Of a stretch of 64,000 nucleotides of DNA, positions 8,041 to 15,531 are shown in pieces. How positions within the stretch are numbered: the stretch's first letter is position 1; each line of letters opens with the position of its first letter. Source of the stretch: Mycolicibacterium austroafricanum (GTDB taxonomy: Bacteria > Actinomycetota > Actinomycetes > Mycobacteriales > Mycobacteriaceae); assembly GCF_902705885.1 (NCBI RefSeq), contig NZ_CACSIP010000008.1:56939-120938 (forward strand), given 5' to 3'. A program made the position numbers and the translations under genes. Under the pieces are notes generated by a model. It saw nothing but the letters and a program-made list of their open reading frames with translations. It was not told the DNA's origin and made no database searches.

Positions 8041-8502
8041 TCAGCGCCGCGGCGGGGGCGTCCGTACCGCCGCGTTGATCCGGTTCCAGGCGTTGATCGT
8101 GACAGCCATCGAGATCACCTGCCCGAGTTCCCGGTCGGAGAACACCGCGGCGGCCTGCGCGTAGACATCATCGGACACCCCGCCGTGACCGAGTTCGGTG
8201 ATTGCCTCGGTGATCGCCAGCGCCGCGCGCTCCCGCTCGCTGAAGAGCTCCCCCGCCTCTGCCCACGCGGCGAGGACATCGAGCTTCTGTTCGGCCACGC
8301 CGTGCTTGCGCGCATCGCGGGTGTGCATGTCGAGGCAGAACGCGCAGTGGTTGAGCTGCGAGGCACGGATCTTGATCAGCTCGCCCAGCTCAGGGTCGAG
8401 GTCCTTGGCGGCCGCCGCGGACAGCGTCATCATCGCGTCGTACAACTCGGGTGACGCCTTGTAGATCTTGAGCCGGCCCGGGGTGGTCAGTGTCTGTGTC
8501 AT
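8041..8502 (-). CDS. carboxymuconolactone decarboxylase/AhpD-like alkylhydroperoxidase
   Basis: A 153-residue CMD-domain protein. The redox motif is LNHCAFCLDMHTRDARKHG, with CxxC and a downstream His, as in AhpD-type peroxidase proteins. The flanking helices ELYDAMMTLSAAAAKDLDPE and ERERAALAITEAITEL complete the fold. It likely reduces organic hydroperoxides or acts as a thiol-redox protein in the cytosol. It is divergent from the MocR-type regulator, whose start is about 50 bases away. That arrangement is common for targets of such regulators, so control by the neighbour is inferred. Confidence 0.9.
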   Translation of the reverse strand: MTQTLTTPGRLKIYKASPELYDAMMTLSAAAAKDLDPELGELIKIRASQLNHCAFCLDMHTRDARKHGVAEQKLDVLAAWAEAGELFSERERAALAITEAITELGHGGVSDDVYAQAAAVFSDRELGQVISMAVTINAWNRINAAVRTPPPRR

Positions 8503-8551
8503 ACCGACGACGCTAGTACCGAATATCCCGCGTCAGTGGTTCAATCCGGAT

Positions 8552-9958
8552 GTGACTTCATGGGCCAATTCGGGCAGCCGCGACCTGCACCTGGACCTGC
8601 GGGGGTCGCTCGTGCCCGGTGCCCGGGGAACCAAGGACGCGCTGAGCGCGGCGCTGCGCGAGGCGGCCCGGTCGGGTCGGCTCACCCCGGGGACGATGCT
8701 GCCGCCGTCCCGCACCTTGGCCTCCGACCTGGGCGTGGCCCGCAACACGGTCGCCGAGGCCTACGCCGAGCTCGTCGCCGAGGGCTGGCTGGCGTCGCGG
8801 CAAGGTGCGGGTACCTGGGTGGTCAACACCGTCCGCCCCGACGTGACACCGCGGTCCCGCGGCATCCGCGTCGCGCCGGTGCACAACCTGATGCCGGGAT
8901 CTCCCGACGTCTCGGAGTTCCCCCGCAGCCAGTGGGTGGCGTGCACCCGCCGGGCACTCGCGCACGCACCCAGCGACGCGCTGCGGATGGGCGACCCGCG
9001 CGGCCGGCCCGAGCTGCGCCACGCGCTGGCCGGGTACCTGGCGCGTGCCCGGGGAGTTCGCACGTCGCCGGAATCCCTCGTGATCTGCTCGGGCGTCCGT
9101 CAGGGGGTGGAGCTCCTGGCGCGCGCGTTGGGCGGGCCGATCGCGGTCGAGTCCTACGGGCTGTTCCTGTTCCGTGAGGCCATCGCAGCGCTGGGGGTGC
9201 CGACGGTGCCGATCGGCGTCGACGACGACGGCGCTGTCGTCGATGAACTCGACCGGCTCGACGTGCCTGCGGTGCTGCTGACCCCGGCACACCACAACCC
9301 GTTGGGGATGCCGTTGCACTCCTCACGACGCACTGCAGTCGTCGAATGGGCGCAGCGCACAGGCGGTTTCGTCCTCGACGACGACTACGACGGCGAGTTC
9401 CGGTACGACCGTCAACCCGTCGGCGCACTGCAGCCCCTGCGTCCGGAGAAGGTGGCCTACCTGGGCTCCACCAGCAAGAGCCTGTCGCCGTCCCTGCGGC
9501 TCGGCTGGATGGCGCTGCCCGACGCGCTGGTGGATCCCGTGATCGACGCGGCGGGCGGTCAGCAGTTCTCCGTCGACGCCATCGCCCAGCTCACGTTGGC
9601 CGAGTTCCTCGTCGGCGGCTACTACGACCGCCACATCCGACGGATGCGGGCCCGCTACCGGCGCCGCAGGGACGCGCTGGTCTCGGCGCTGTCACCATTC
9701 GAGATCGGGATCGGCGGGTTGGCTGCCGGGGTGAGCGTCCTGCTGACCCTTCCCGACGGAGCGGAGGCCGAAGTGCTCCACCGGGCAGGTGCGGCCGGGA
9801 TTGCACTGCAAGGGCTGTCGCTGATGCGTCACCCCGACGCCGGTGCCGACCATTCCGATCCCGACGGTGTGATCGTCGGTTTCGCCGCTCCGGCCGAGCA
9901 CGCTTTTGCGCCCGCCGTCTCCGCGTTGTGTGATGTCCTGCGGGCCAGCGGGCTGTAG
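8552..9958 (+). CDS. MocR/PdxR-type regulator: GntR winged helix fused to a class I aminotransferase domain
   Basis: A 468-residue fusion. Residues about 15-90 form a GntR winged helix (LREAARSGRLTPGTMLPPSR, then LGVARNTVAEAYAELVAEGW). The rest is a fold type I PLP domain with HHNPLGMP, LDDDYDGEFRYD and the probable PLP lysine in GSTSKSLSPSLRLGWM. MocR proteins bind PLP as a sensor and regulate divergent genes, often in vitamin B6 or amino-acid metabolism. I chose the GTG at 8552; a start at 8468 would run the frame into the divergent AhpD-like gene and encodes a non-homologous leader. The AhpD-like gene is the nearest candidate target. A bidirectional hairpin follows at 9971-9998. Confidence 0.9.
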   Translation: MTSWANSGSRDLHLDLRGSLVPGARGTKDALSAALREAARSGRLTPGTMLPPSRTLASDLGVARNTVAEAYAELVAEGWLASRQGAGTWVVNTVRPDVTPRSRGIRVAPVHNLMPGSPDVSEFPRSQWVACTRRALAHAPSDALRMGDPRGRPELRHALAGYLARARGVRTSPESLVICSGVRQGVELLARALGGPIAVESYGLFLFREAIAALGVPTVPIGVDDDGAVVDELDRLDVPAVLLTPAHHNPLGMPLHSSRRTAVVEWAQRTGGFVLDDDYDGEFRYDRQPVGALQPLRPEKVAYLGSTSKSLSPSLRLGWMALPDALVDPVIDAAGGQQFSVDAIAQLTLAEFLVGGYYDRHIRRMRARYRRRRDALVSALSPFEIGIGGLAAGVSVLLTLPDGAEAEVLHRAGAAGIALQGLSLMRHPDAGADHSDPDGVIVGFAAPAEHAFAPAVSALCDVLRASGL

Positions 9959-9970
9959 CGGAACGACAAA

Positions 9971-9998
9971 AGGGGCGCCCCGGGGGAAGGGCGCCCCT
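9971..9998. terminator. bidirectional hairpin between the MocR gene and the secreted-protein gene
   Basis: The arms AGGGGCGCCC (9971-9980) and GGGCGCCCCT (9989-9998) are a perfect 10-bp GC-rich inverted repeat with an 8-base loop. Read on the minus strand it is followed by TTT. It lies 12 bases after the MocR stop and 13 bases after the stop of the convergent secreted-protein gene, so it can end both transcripts. Confidence 0.8.
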
Positions 9999-10011
9999 CT
10001 TGTGGTCGGTG

Positions 10012-10317
10012 CTACTTGACGTCGACGAAGACGACGTTGCCGGTGGTTTCGAGGACCTTGTCGTCGCCCTGGGCGTCCCAGACGTACTCGCGGATGGGCT
10101 GGCCCTGGCGGACCGAGACGACCTCGGCGTTGTCGAGTGCGGTCGATCCCTGGCGGTTGACGATGACGCGGTTGCCGTCGGCTTCGAGCGCGGCGATGGT
10201 GTCCGCTGCGCTGTTTCCCGAGGGGGCGGCGGCGGCGGGTGCGGCCAAGCCGACAAGGGCGGCGGCGAATCCGGCGGCGGCGGCGGTGATGGCGGTGGTG
10301 GCGGTGAAGTTCTTCAT
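10012..10317 (-). CDS. small secreted protein, duplicate A
   Basis: A 101-residue protein starting MKNFTATTAITAAAAG with a classical signal peptide (KN basic tip, Ala-rich core, cleavage near APAAAA). The mature part of about 70 residues begins PSGNSAADTIAALEADGNRV and has no cysteine. It resembles small secreted mycobacterial proteins with an A-x-x-T-I-x-x-L-x-x-x-G start, but I cannot assign a function. Except for two substitutions it is the same mature protein as its neighbour at 10830-11156. The ATG at 10317 gives the signal peptide directly; the upstream in-frame extension is not conserved in character. A hairpin terminator follows at 9971-9998. Confidence 0.8.
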   Translation of the reverse strand: MKNFTATTAITAAAAGFAAALVGLAAPAAAAPSGNSAADTIAALEADGNRVIVNRQGSTALDNAEVVSVRQGQPIREYVWDAQGDDKVLETTGNVVFVDVK

Positions 10318-10400
10318 TGTTCTGCTCTTCCCTATGTGTTGGGTCGGAGCCGTGGAGCGAATCGCGCGGTTTCGACGTTCGGTGGTGCTTTTTTGTCGTT

Positions 10401-10440
10401 CTGGTGGCTTAAACCAGCAGGTCAGGGGTTTAATTCCGAT
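10401..10440 (+). other. tRNA-3'-half-like element, copy A
   Basis: CTGGT (10401-10405), a 7-base loop GGCTTAA and ACCAG (10413-10417) form a perfect 5-bp stem with an anticodon-arm-sized loop. It is followed by AGGTC, a common variable loop, and by GGGGTTTAATTCC, which resembles a T-arm. Two of the five T-stem pairs are lost and there is no D-arm, so it is not a working tRNA gene. It is conserved in copy B. Confidence 0.4.
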
Positions 10441-10502
10441 GGCAGTAATTGAACGGTCGCTGGCAGAAACACAACGGTGAAACTTGTAGGTGGATCGAAC
10501 CA

Positions 10503-10625
10503 GTGTTCGGGTCATATTCGTTCGTTGAACTCTCCGAGGCCGCGGAACTGGGCGGACTGAGCGACGCTGAGCTCGTCAACGCGGTGGCGGGGTGGGCGGA
10601 AACGCCGCGTGTGCGCGCAAGTTGG
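10503..10625 (+). pseudogene. truncated 13E12-repeat (DUF222/HNH) gene remnant
   Basis: Translation gives ELGGLSDAELVNAVAGWAE, which parallels DLAALSDAELIDAALGWAR of the downstream 13E12 gene. The frame then shifts: the DNA still matches through CGCGTGTGCGCGCAAGTTGG, but it is read as TPRVRASW rather than NAACARKL. After 10625 the similarity ends, and the whole C-terminal nuclease part is gone. It is the leftover of the duplicated module. Confidence 0.75.
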
Positions 10626-10783
10626 TGCGCCGACGTGCCTGCCGAGGACCACGCGCTCAGATCTGTTGAGATGGAGGGCTACACACCTCGAATGCGGGTG
10701 GGAATCCACACCGCATGTCCGCAGCGCCTTGGCTCGGACTGGCTCGGCATCGACGTGACTTGCTGCGGGGACGGACGCAAAAG

Positions 10784-10817
10784 GAAAGGGGCACCTCCGG
10801 GTGGAGATGCCCCTTTC
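10784..10817 (-). terminator. hairpin terminator after secreted-protein duplicate B
   Basis: The arms GAAAGGGGCACCTCC (10784-10798) and GGAGATGCCCCTTTC (10803-10817) pair over 15 positions with one mismatch and a 4-base loop. On the minus strand a TTTT run follows within a few bases. It lies 12 bases past the stop of the gene at 10830-11156, matching the position of the hairpin in copy A. Confidence 0.8.
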
Positions 10818-10829
10818 TGCTCTGTCGGG

Positions 10830-11156
10830 TTACTTGACATCGACGAACACCACGTTGCCGGTGGTTTCGAGGACCTTGTCGTCGCCCTCGGCGTCCCAGA
10901 CGTACTCGCGGATGGGCTGGCCCTGGCGGACCGAGACGACCTCGGCGTTGTCGAGTGCGGTCGATCCCTGGCGGTTGACGATGACGCGGTTGCCGTCGAC
11001 CTCGAGCGCGGCGATGGTGTCGGCTGCACTGTTTCCCGAGGGGGCCGCTTTCGGGGGCCAGGGCCCGGCGGCGGCGGGGCCGGCCAGCCCGATGAAGGCG
11101 GCGGTGAATCCGGCGGCGATGGCGGTGACGGTGGTGGCGGCGGTGAAGTTCTTCAT
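10830..11156 (-). CDS. small secreted protein, duplicate B
   Basis: A 108-residue paralog of the protein at 10012-10317. It has a signal peptide (MKNFTAATTVTAIAAGFTAA, cleavage near GPAAAG), then an extra PWPPKAA, then a mature part that differs from duplicate A at only two positions (Ala to Val and Gln to Glu). It ends in GNVVFVDVK. There are no cysteines, lipobox or membrane anchor, so it should be released or wall-associated. Function unknown. The near-identity of the mature parts against a diverged signal peptide suggests recent duplication, or gene conversion, under constraint. Confidence 0.8.
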   Translation of the reverse strand: MKNFTAATTVTAIAAGFTAAFIGLAGPAAAGPWPPKAAPSGNSAADTIAALEVDGNRVIVNRQGSTALDNAEVVSVRQGQPIREYVWDAEGDDKVLETTGNVVFVDVK

Positions 11157-11202
11157 TGTTCTGCTCCCTAGATGTTCGACGTTTTGCTGTCTTCTTGCGG
11201 TT

Positions 11203-11242
11203 CTGGTGGCTCAAACCAGCAGGTCAGGGGTTTAATTCCGGT
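11203..11242 (+). other. tRNA-3'-half-like element, copy B
   Basis: CTGGT (11203-11207), loop GGCTCAA and ACCAG (11215-11219) repeat the hairpin of copy A with one loop change (T to C), followed by the same AGGTC and GGGGTTTAATTCC. The stem is unchanged between copies. As in copy A, the T-stem is imperfect and no 5' half of a tRNA is seen. Confidence 0.4.
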
Positions 11243-11315
11243 GGCAGGAATTGCACGGCCGCTGGCAGAAACACATCGACGAAACTTGTCGGTGGGTCGA
11301 ACTAGTGTTCGAAGT

Positions 11316-12888
11316 ATGTTCGATGGAGGGCTCCCCGAGACCGCGGACCTGGCCGCGCTGAGCGACGCCGAACTGATCGACGCCGCCCTCGGGTGGGCAC
11401 GCACGGAGAACGCCGCGTGTGCCCGCAAGTTGGCGGTGATGGCCGAGATCTTCGTCCGCCGCACCGCCCTGCCAGCCGGGGACCGGGAATCGTGGTGGAT
11501 CGACCCGGAGGCAGCGGTGGTCGCTGAGTTGGCAGCCGCCCAGACCATTACCCGCTCGTTGGCCTCGCATCAGGCCCACCGCGGGGTAGCGCTGCGCGAC
11601 CGGCTGCCCAAAGTCGCGGCACTGTTCGAAGCCGGGCTGATCAGCGAGATGCTGGTGCGGGCCATCGTGTGGCGCACGTACCTGATCGAAGACCCCGCGG
11701 TGATGACCGCCGTGGACGCCGAGTTGGTTGAGCGGATCGGGGTGTGGGGGGGCGTTGTCGATCAAGAAGACCGCACAGGCCATCGACGAGCTGATCGAAC
11801 GCCACGATCCCGGCGCGTTGCGCCGCGCCCGCGACGGCGTCCCAAACCGTGATGTGCAGTTCGGCTCCCCGGGAGACCCGCCCGGTTACACCAGCCTGTG
11901 GGCCCGGCTGTTCAGCGCCGACGCCGCCCTGGATGAGAAGTGCGTGCAGGAGATGGCTTACAGCGTGTGCGACCGCGACCCCCGCGGCGCTGAGGAACGC
12001 CGCGCTGACGCACTCAGCGCGCTGATCCAGCAGACCACGATGAGCTGCCTGTGCGGCGACGCCGACTGCGAGGCCACCCGCGGCAATCCCCCCGACAAGA
12101 ACACCATCATCTACATCGTCGCCGACCGCGACACGATCACCGCCGAAACCGACAGCGGTGATGCTGGCGATCCCAGCGACGGCGGACCTGGCGACGGCGA
12201 TCCGGGCCAAGGCGGTCCCGGTGATGGCGGCGATCCCGTCGGGGAGGACGGTGACGAGAGCGGTCCCGAATCCTGCGCCCCGGCTGCGCCGGCGTTCGTG
12301 TTCGGGGCCGGGATCCTGCCCGCGGTGCTGCTGAGCCCGCTGATGGCCCGCGCCCGGATCCGCACCGTCAGCCAACCCGGCGGCGCCCTACCCGAAACGC
12401 GTTACATCCCCTCCCGCGCTCTGGCCGACTTCATCCGGTGCCGCGACCTGACCTGCCGGTTCCCCGGCTGTGACGCCCCGGCCACCGACTCCGACATCGA
12501 CCACACCGTCCCCTACCCGGTCGGCCCCACCCACGCGTCCAACCTCAAATGCCTATGCCGGTTCCACCACCTGCTGAAAACCTTCTGGACCGGCGCCACC
12601 GGCTGGCAGGACCGACAACTGCCGGACGGCACCATCATCTGGACGAGCCCCACCGGCCACACCTACACCACCCACCCCGCGGGTGCAGCCCTGTTCCCCG
12701 CTCTGGGCCCAGCCACCCCGGTCCTGTGGGACGGCGACCCACCCCGCAACACCAACACCGAACATCGCGGCGCCATGATGCCCCGCCGCCGACACAACCG
12801 CGCCCAGAACCGTGCCCGCGCCATCACCGCCGAGCGGCGCCTCAACGACGACCTCGTCGCCGAGCACAACAGACCACCGCCCTTCTGA
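11316..12888 (+). pseudogene. 13E12-repeat protein (DUF222 + HNH endonuclease), frameshifted in a G7 tract
   Basis: Two overlapping frames make one protein of about 523 residues. The first part runs from the ATG at 11316 (MFDGGLPETADLAALSDAEL) to about 11752 and carries the DUF222-type helical region. The second part continues from IGVWGALSIKK to the stop at 12888. The switch falls at a run of seven G (11746-11752); six G would keep VWGALSIKK in frame. The C-terminal part has the HNH nuclease motif: CRFPGCDAPATDSDIDHTVP, then NLKCLCRFHHLLKTFW. A Gly/Asp/Pro-rich low-complexity insert lies at about 12150-12270. 13E12 genes are repeated in mycobacteria, and the phiRv1 prophage is known to integrate in them. 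This could be a true pseudogene, a slippery contingency tract or a sequencing error. Confidence 0.85.
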
Positions 12889-12925
12889 CGCGGGGGCGTC
12901 GCACCCCAGCCCGTAAGCTGCCCGG

Positions 12926-13336
12926 GTGGCAGAGCCCCCGATATCACCACAGCTGAGCCTCAAGACGCAGGTCTGGCGGTTCGTCGCGACGGGCGGGCTG
13001 GCTGCCGTCGTGGACTTCACCCTGTACGTGGCACTGCTGGCGGCGGGCCTGCACGTCAACGTCGCCAAGACCCTCAGCTTCATCGCCGGGACCACCACCG
13101 CCTATCTCATCAACAGGCGGTGGACCTTCCAGGCGCCGCCGAGCACCGCCCGGTTCGTCGCGGTGGTCGTGCTCTACGCCGTGACGTATGCCGTCCAGGT
13201 CGGCATCAACTACATCTTCTACATGGAGTTCGACGACAAGCCCTGGCGGGTGCCGGTCGCGTTTGTCATCGCCCAGGGCACAGCCACCGTGATCAACTTC
13301 CTGGTCCAGCGGACCGTCATCTTCCGCCTGCGCTGA
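12926..13336 (+). CDS. GtrA-family membrane protein (Rv3789-like)
   Basis: A 136-residue protein with four membrane segments: [60 protein letters not shown] and [20 protein letters not shown]. The end, [10 protein letters not shown], is typical of GtrA proteins. The M. tuberculosis ortholog has been proposed either to flip decaprenylphosphoryl-arabinose across the membrane or to anchor AftA; the sequence does not decide. It starts with GTG and lies 32 bases before dprE1 on the same strand, so it is likely the first gene of the arabinan operon. Confidence 0.92.
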   Translation: MAEPPISPQLSLKTQVWRFVATGGLAAVVDFTLYVALLAAGLHVNVAKTLSFIAGTTTAYLINRRWTFQAPPSTARFVAVVVLYAVTYAVQVGINYIFYMEFDDKPWRVPVAFVIAQGTATVINFLVQRTVIFRLR

Positions 13337-13368
13337 CCACGGGAAGCCAAGCGGTACCCTCTGTGACG

Positions 13369-14754
13369 ATGTTGAGCACCGATTTCCCGACGACCGCGAA
13401 GCGGCTGACCGGCTGGGGCCGCACCGCCCCGTCGGTGGCGCAGGTGCTGTCGACTCCGGATCCGGACGTCATCGTCAAGGCGGTGACCCAGGTCGCCGAC
13501 ACCGACAGTCCCCGAGGTGTGGTCGCACGGGGACTGGGGCGCTCCTACGGCGACAACGCGCAGAACGGCGGCGGCCTCGTCATCGACATGAGCGTCGTCA
13601 ACCGCATCCATTCGATCAACACAGACGACGCGCTGGTCGACGTCGACGCCGGGGTGAACCTCGACCAGCTGATGCGCGCCGCGCTGCCGCTGGGCCTGTG
13701 GGTCCCCGTGCTGCCCGGCACCCGACAGGTCACCATCGGTGGTGCGATCGCCTGCGACATCCATGGCAAGAACCATCACAGCGCGGGTAGCTTCGGCAAC
13801 CACGTGCGCGCCATGGACCTGCTCACCGCAGACGGCGAGGTCCGACACCTGACCCCGACCGGACCCGGCAGCGATCTGTTCTGGGCAACCGTCGGCGGCA
13901 ACGGCCTCACCGGCGTCATCCTGCGGGCGACCATCGCGATGACGCCCACCGAGACCGCATATTTCATCGCCGACGGCGACGTCACCAGCGGGCTCGACGA
14001 GACCATCGCCTTCCACAGCGACGGCACCGAGGACAATTACACCTACTCCAGCGCGTGGTTCGACGCGATCAGCCCGCCACCGGCGCTGGGCCGTGCGGTG
14101 ATCTCCCGCGGCTCCCTGGCGACCATCGATCAGCTGCCGAAGAAGTTGCAGCGCGACCCGCTGAAATTCGATGCACCGCAATACTTCACCGCGCCCGACG
14201 TCTTCCCCAGCGGACTGGGCAACAAGCTGATCTTCGGCGCGATGACCGCGGTGTGGTACGGGATGGGCAAGTCCTACCGCGGCAAGGCGCAGAACCTGAC
14301 GCAGTTCTACCACCCGCTCGACATGGTCGGCGAATGGAACCGCGCCTACGGCTCAGCGGGTTTCAGCCAGTACCAGTTCGTGGTGCCCACCGAGGCCGTC
14401 GATGAGTTCAAGCGGATCATGTACGACATCCAGCGCTCCGGGCATTACTCGTTCCTCAATGTGTTCAAGCTGTTCGGACCGGGAAACCAAGCGCCGCTGA
14501 GCTTCCCGATACCGGGCTGGAACGTCTGCGTCGATTTCCAGATCAAGCCCGGTCTCAACGAGTTCCTCAACGGCCTCGACAAGAGGGTCCTCGAGTTCGG
14601 CGGCCGGCTCTACACCGCCAAGGACTCGCGCACCACCGCCGAAACGTTCCATGCCATGTATCCCGGCATCGACGAGTGGATCGCCTTGCGCCGCAAGGTG
14701 GACCCCGAAGGAGTGTTCGCCTCCGACATGGCCCGACGACTGGAGCTTCTCTAG
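13369..14754 (+). CDS. dprE1: decaprenylphosphoryl-beta-D-ribose 2'-oxidase DprE1
   Basis: A 461-residue FAD enzyme, the same length as M. tuberculosis DprE1. With DprE2 it epimerises decaprenylphosphoryl-ribose to decaprenylphosphoryl-arabinose, the only arabinose donor for the wall. FAD-binding landmarks are [17 protein letters not shown] and [15 protein letters not shown] in the VAO/PCMH-type domain. The benzothiazinone-reactive cysteine is present at residue 387 in [11 protein letters not shown], and Lys418 is in LYTAKDSR. I chose the ATG at 13369; a GTG six bases upstream is possible. The TAG stop is followed directly by the dprE2 ATG. Confidence 0.98.
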   Translation: MLSTDFPTTAKRLTGWGRTAPSVAQVLSTPDPDVIVKAVTQVADTDSPRGVVARGLGRSYGDNAQNGGGLVIDMSVVNRIHSINTDDALVDVDAGVNLDQLMRAALPLGLWVPVLPGTRQVTIGGAIACDIHGKNHHSAGSFGNHVRAMDLLTADGEVRHLTPTGPGSDLFWATVGGNGLTGVILRATIAMTPTETAYFIADGDVTSGLDETIAFHSDGTEDNYTYSSAWFDAISPPPALGRAVISRGSLATIDQLPKKLQRDPLKFDAPQYFTAPDVFPSGLGNKLIFGAMTAVWYGMGKSYRGKAQNLTQFYHPLDMVGEWNRAYGSAGFSQYQFVVPTEAVDEFKRIMYDIQRSGHYSFLNVFKLFGPGNQAPLSFPIPGWNVCVDFQIKPGLNEFLNGLDKRVLEFGGRLYTAKDSRTTAETFHAMYPGIDEWIALRRKVDPEGVFASDMARRLELL

Positions 14755-15528
14755 ATGGTTTTTGATGCGACCGGCAACCCGCAGAAGATCCTGCTTCTCG
14801 GCGGCACCTCCGAGATCGGCCTGGCTATCTGCGAGCGCTATCTGCGCAACGCCAAGGCCCGCATCGTGCTGGCCTGCATGCCCGGCGATCCGCTGCGCGA
14901 GGCAGCCAAGAAGCAACTCGAAGATGCCGGCGCCAAGTCCGTTGAGGTGATCGACTTCGACGCCGTCGACACCGACAGCCATCCGGCCGTGATCGACGCG
15001 GCCTGGGGCGGGGATCACCCACAGGACGTCGACGTCGCGATCGTGGCGTTCGGGCTTCTCGGCGACGCCGAAGAACTCTGGCAGAACCAGCGCAAGGCAG
15101 TGCAGATCGCCGACATCAACTACACCGCGGCGATCTCGGTAGGGGTGCTGCTCGGCGAGAAGATGCGCGCGCAGGGTTCCGGCCAGATCATCGCGATGAG
15201 CTCCGCGGCGGGCGAGCGGGTCAGACGGTCCAACTTCGTCTACGGCTCCACCAAGGCCGGGCTCGACGGCTTCTACCTCGGCCTCGGAGAAGCGCTGCGC
15301 GAGTACGGCGTCCGCGTCCTGGTCATCCGCCCCGGCCAGGTGCGCACCCGGATGAGCGCGCACGTCAAGGAAGCTCCGTTGACCGTCGACAAGGAGTACG
15401 TCGCCGAACTCGCGGTGACCGCCTCGGCCAAGGGCAAGGACCTGGTGTGGGCCCCCGGCGCATTCCGATACGTGATGATGGTGCTGCGCCACATCCCGCG
15501 GCCGATCTTCCGCAAGCTACCCATCTGA
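14755..15528 (+). CDS. dprE2: decaprenylphosphoryl-2-keto-beta-D-erythro-pentose reductase DprE2
   Basis: A 257-residue short-chain dehydrogenase that reduces the keto intermediate made by DprE1 to decaprenylphosphoryl-arabinose. The nucleotide-binding loop is [17 protein letters not shown] near residues 14-30, the catalytic Ser is in [10 protein letters not shown], and the YxxxK pair is in [17 protein letters not shown]. The C-terminus is basic and hydrophobic ([17 protein letters not shown]), consistent with membrane association near its lipid substrate. The ATG abuts the dprE1 stop with no gap, so the two subunits are coupled. Ortholog of Rv3791. Confidence 0.97.
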   Translation: MVFDATGNPQKILLLGGTSEIGLAICERYLRNAKARIVLACMPGDPLREAAKKQLEDAGAKSVEVIDFDAVDTDSHPAVIDAAWGGDHPQDVDVAIVAFGLLGDAEELWQNQRKAVQIADINYTAAISVGVLLGEKMRAQGSGQIIAMSSAAGERVRRSNFVYGSTKAGLDGFYLGLGEALREYGVRVLVIRPGQVRTRMSAHVKEAPLTVDKEYVAELAVTASAKGKDLVWAPGAFRYVMMVLRHIPRPIFRKLPI

Positions 15529-15531
15529 TCT

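Larger units (their letters stand above)
9971..10625. repeat. tandem segmental duplication, copy A
   Basis: This stretch repeats the order found at 10784-11433: a terminator hairpin, a minus-strand small secreted-protein gene, a conserved non-coding spacer with a tRNA-like hairpin, and the plus-strand start of a 13E12 gene. Shared blocks include the whole mature part of the secreted protein, the spacer GTCAGGGGTTTAATTCCG, GAAACTTGT, and GTGTTCG near the 13E12 start. Copy A breaks off at about 10625, after GCAAGTTGG, so only the first 40 or so codons of 13E12 remain. Confidence 0.85.
10318..10783. other. 466-bp spacer: duplicated leader, 13E12 remnant and unassigned bases
   Basis: Between the two secreted-protein genes this stretch holds the shared leader (10318-10502, with the tRNA-like element), the broken start of a 13E12 gene (10503-10625), and about 160 bases (10626-10783) in which I see no gene or motif. 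The divergent promoters for duplicate A and for the lost 13E12 copy would lie in the leader. Confidence 0.6.
10784..11433. repeat. tandem segmental duplication, copy B
   Basis: Second copy of the module described at 9971-10625. Copy B continues into the longer 13E12 gene and so is the more complete one. Its secreted protein carries a 7-residue insertion (PWPPKAA) after the signal peptide. The two copies differ most in the signal-peptide part and least in the mature protein. Confidence 0.85.

Noticed and set aside
10401..10440. Functional tRNA gene
   Set aside because: The acceptor stem and D-arm are missing and the T-stem is broken; at best a remnant or look-alike.
9971..12888. Prophage or insertion sequence around the 13E12 genes
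   Set aside because: No integrase, transposase, terminal inverted repeats or phage structural genes are seen; only 13E12 genes and secreted-protein copies.
13120..13368. Longer N-terminus for DprE1
   Set aside because: The upstream in-frame part overlaps the GtrA gene and is Arg-rich; the start at 13369 gives exactly the family length of 461.
14353..15492. Minus-strand frame of 379 codons over dprE1/dprE2
   Set aside because: Antisense shadow of two strongly conserved genes; composition rich in His, Gly and Arg without domains.
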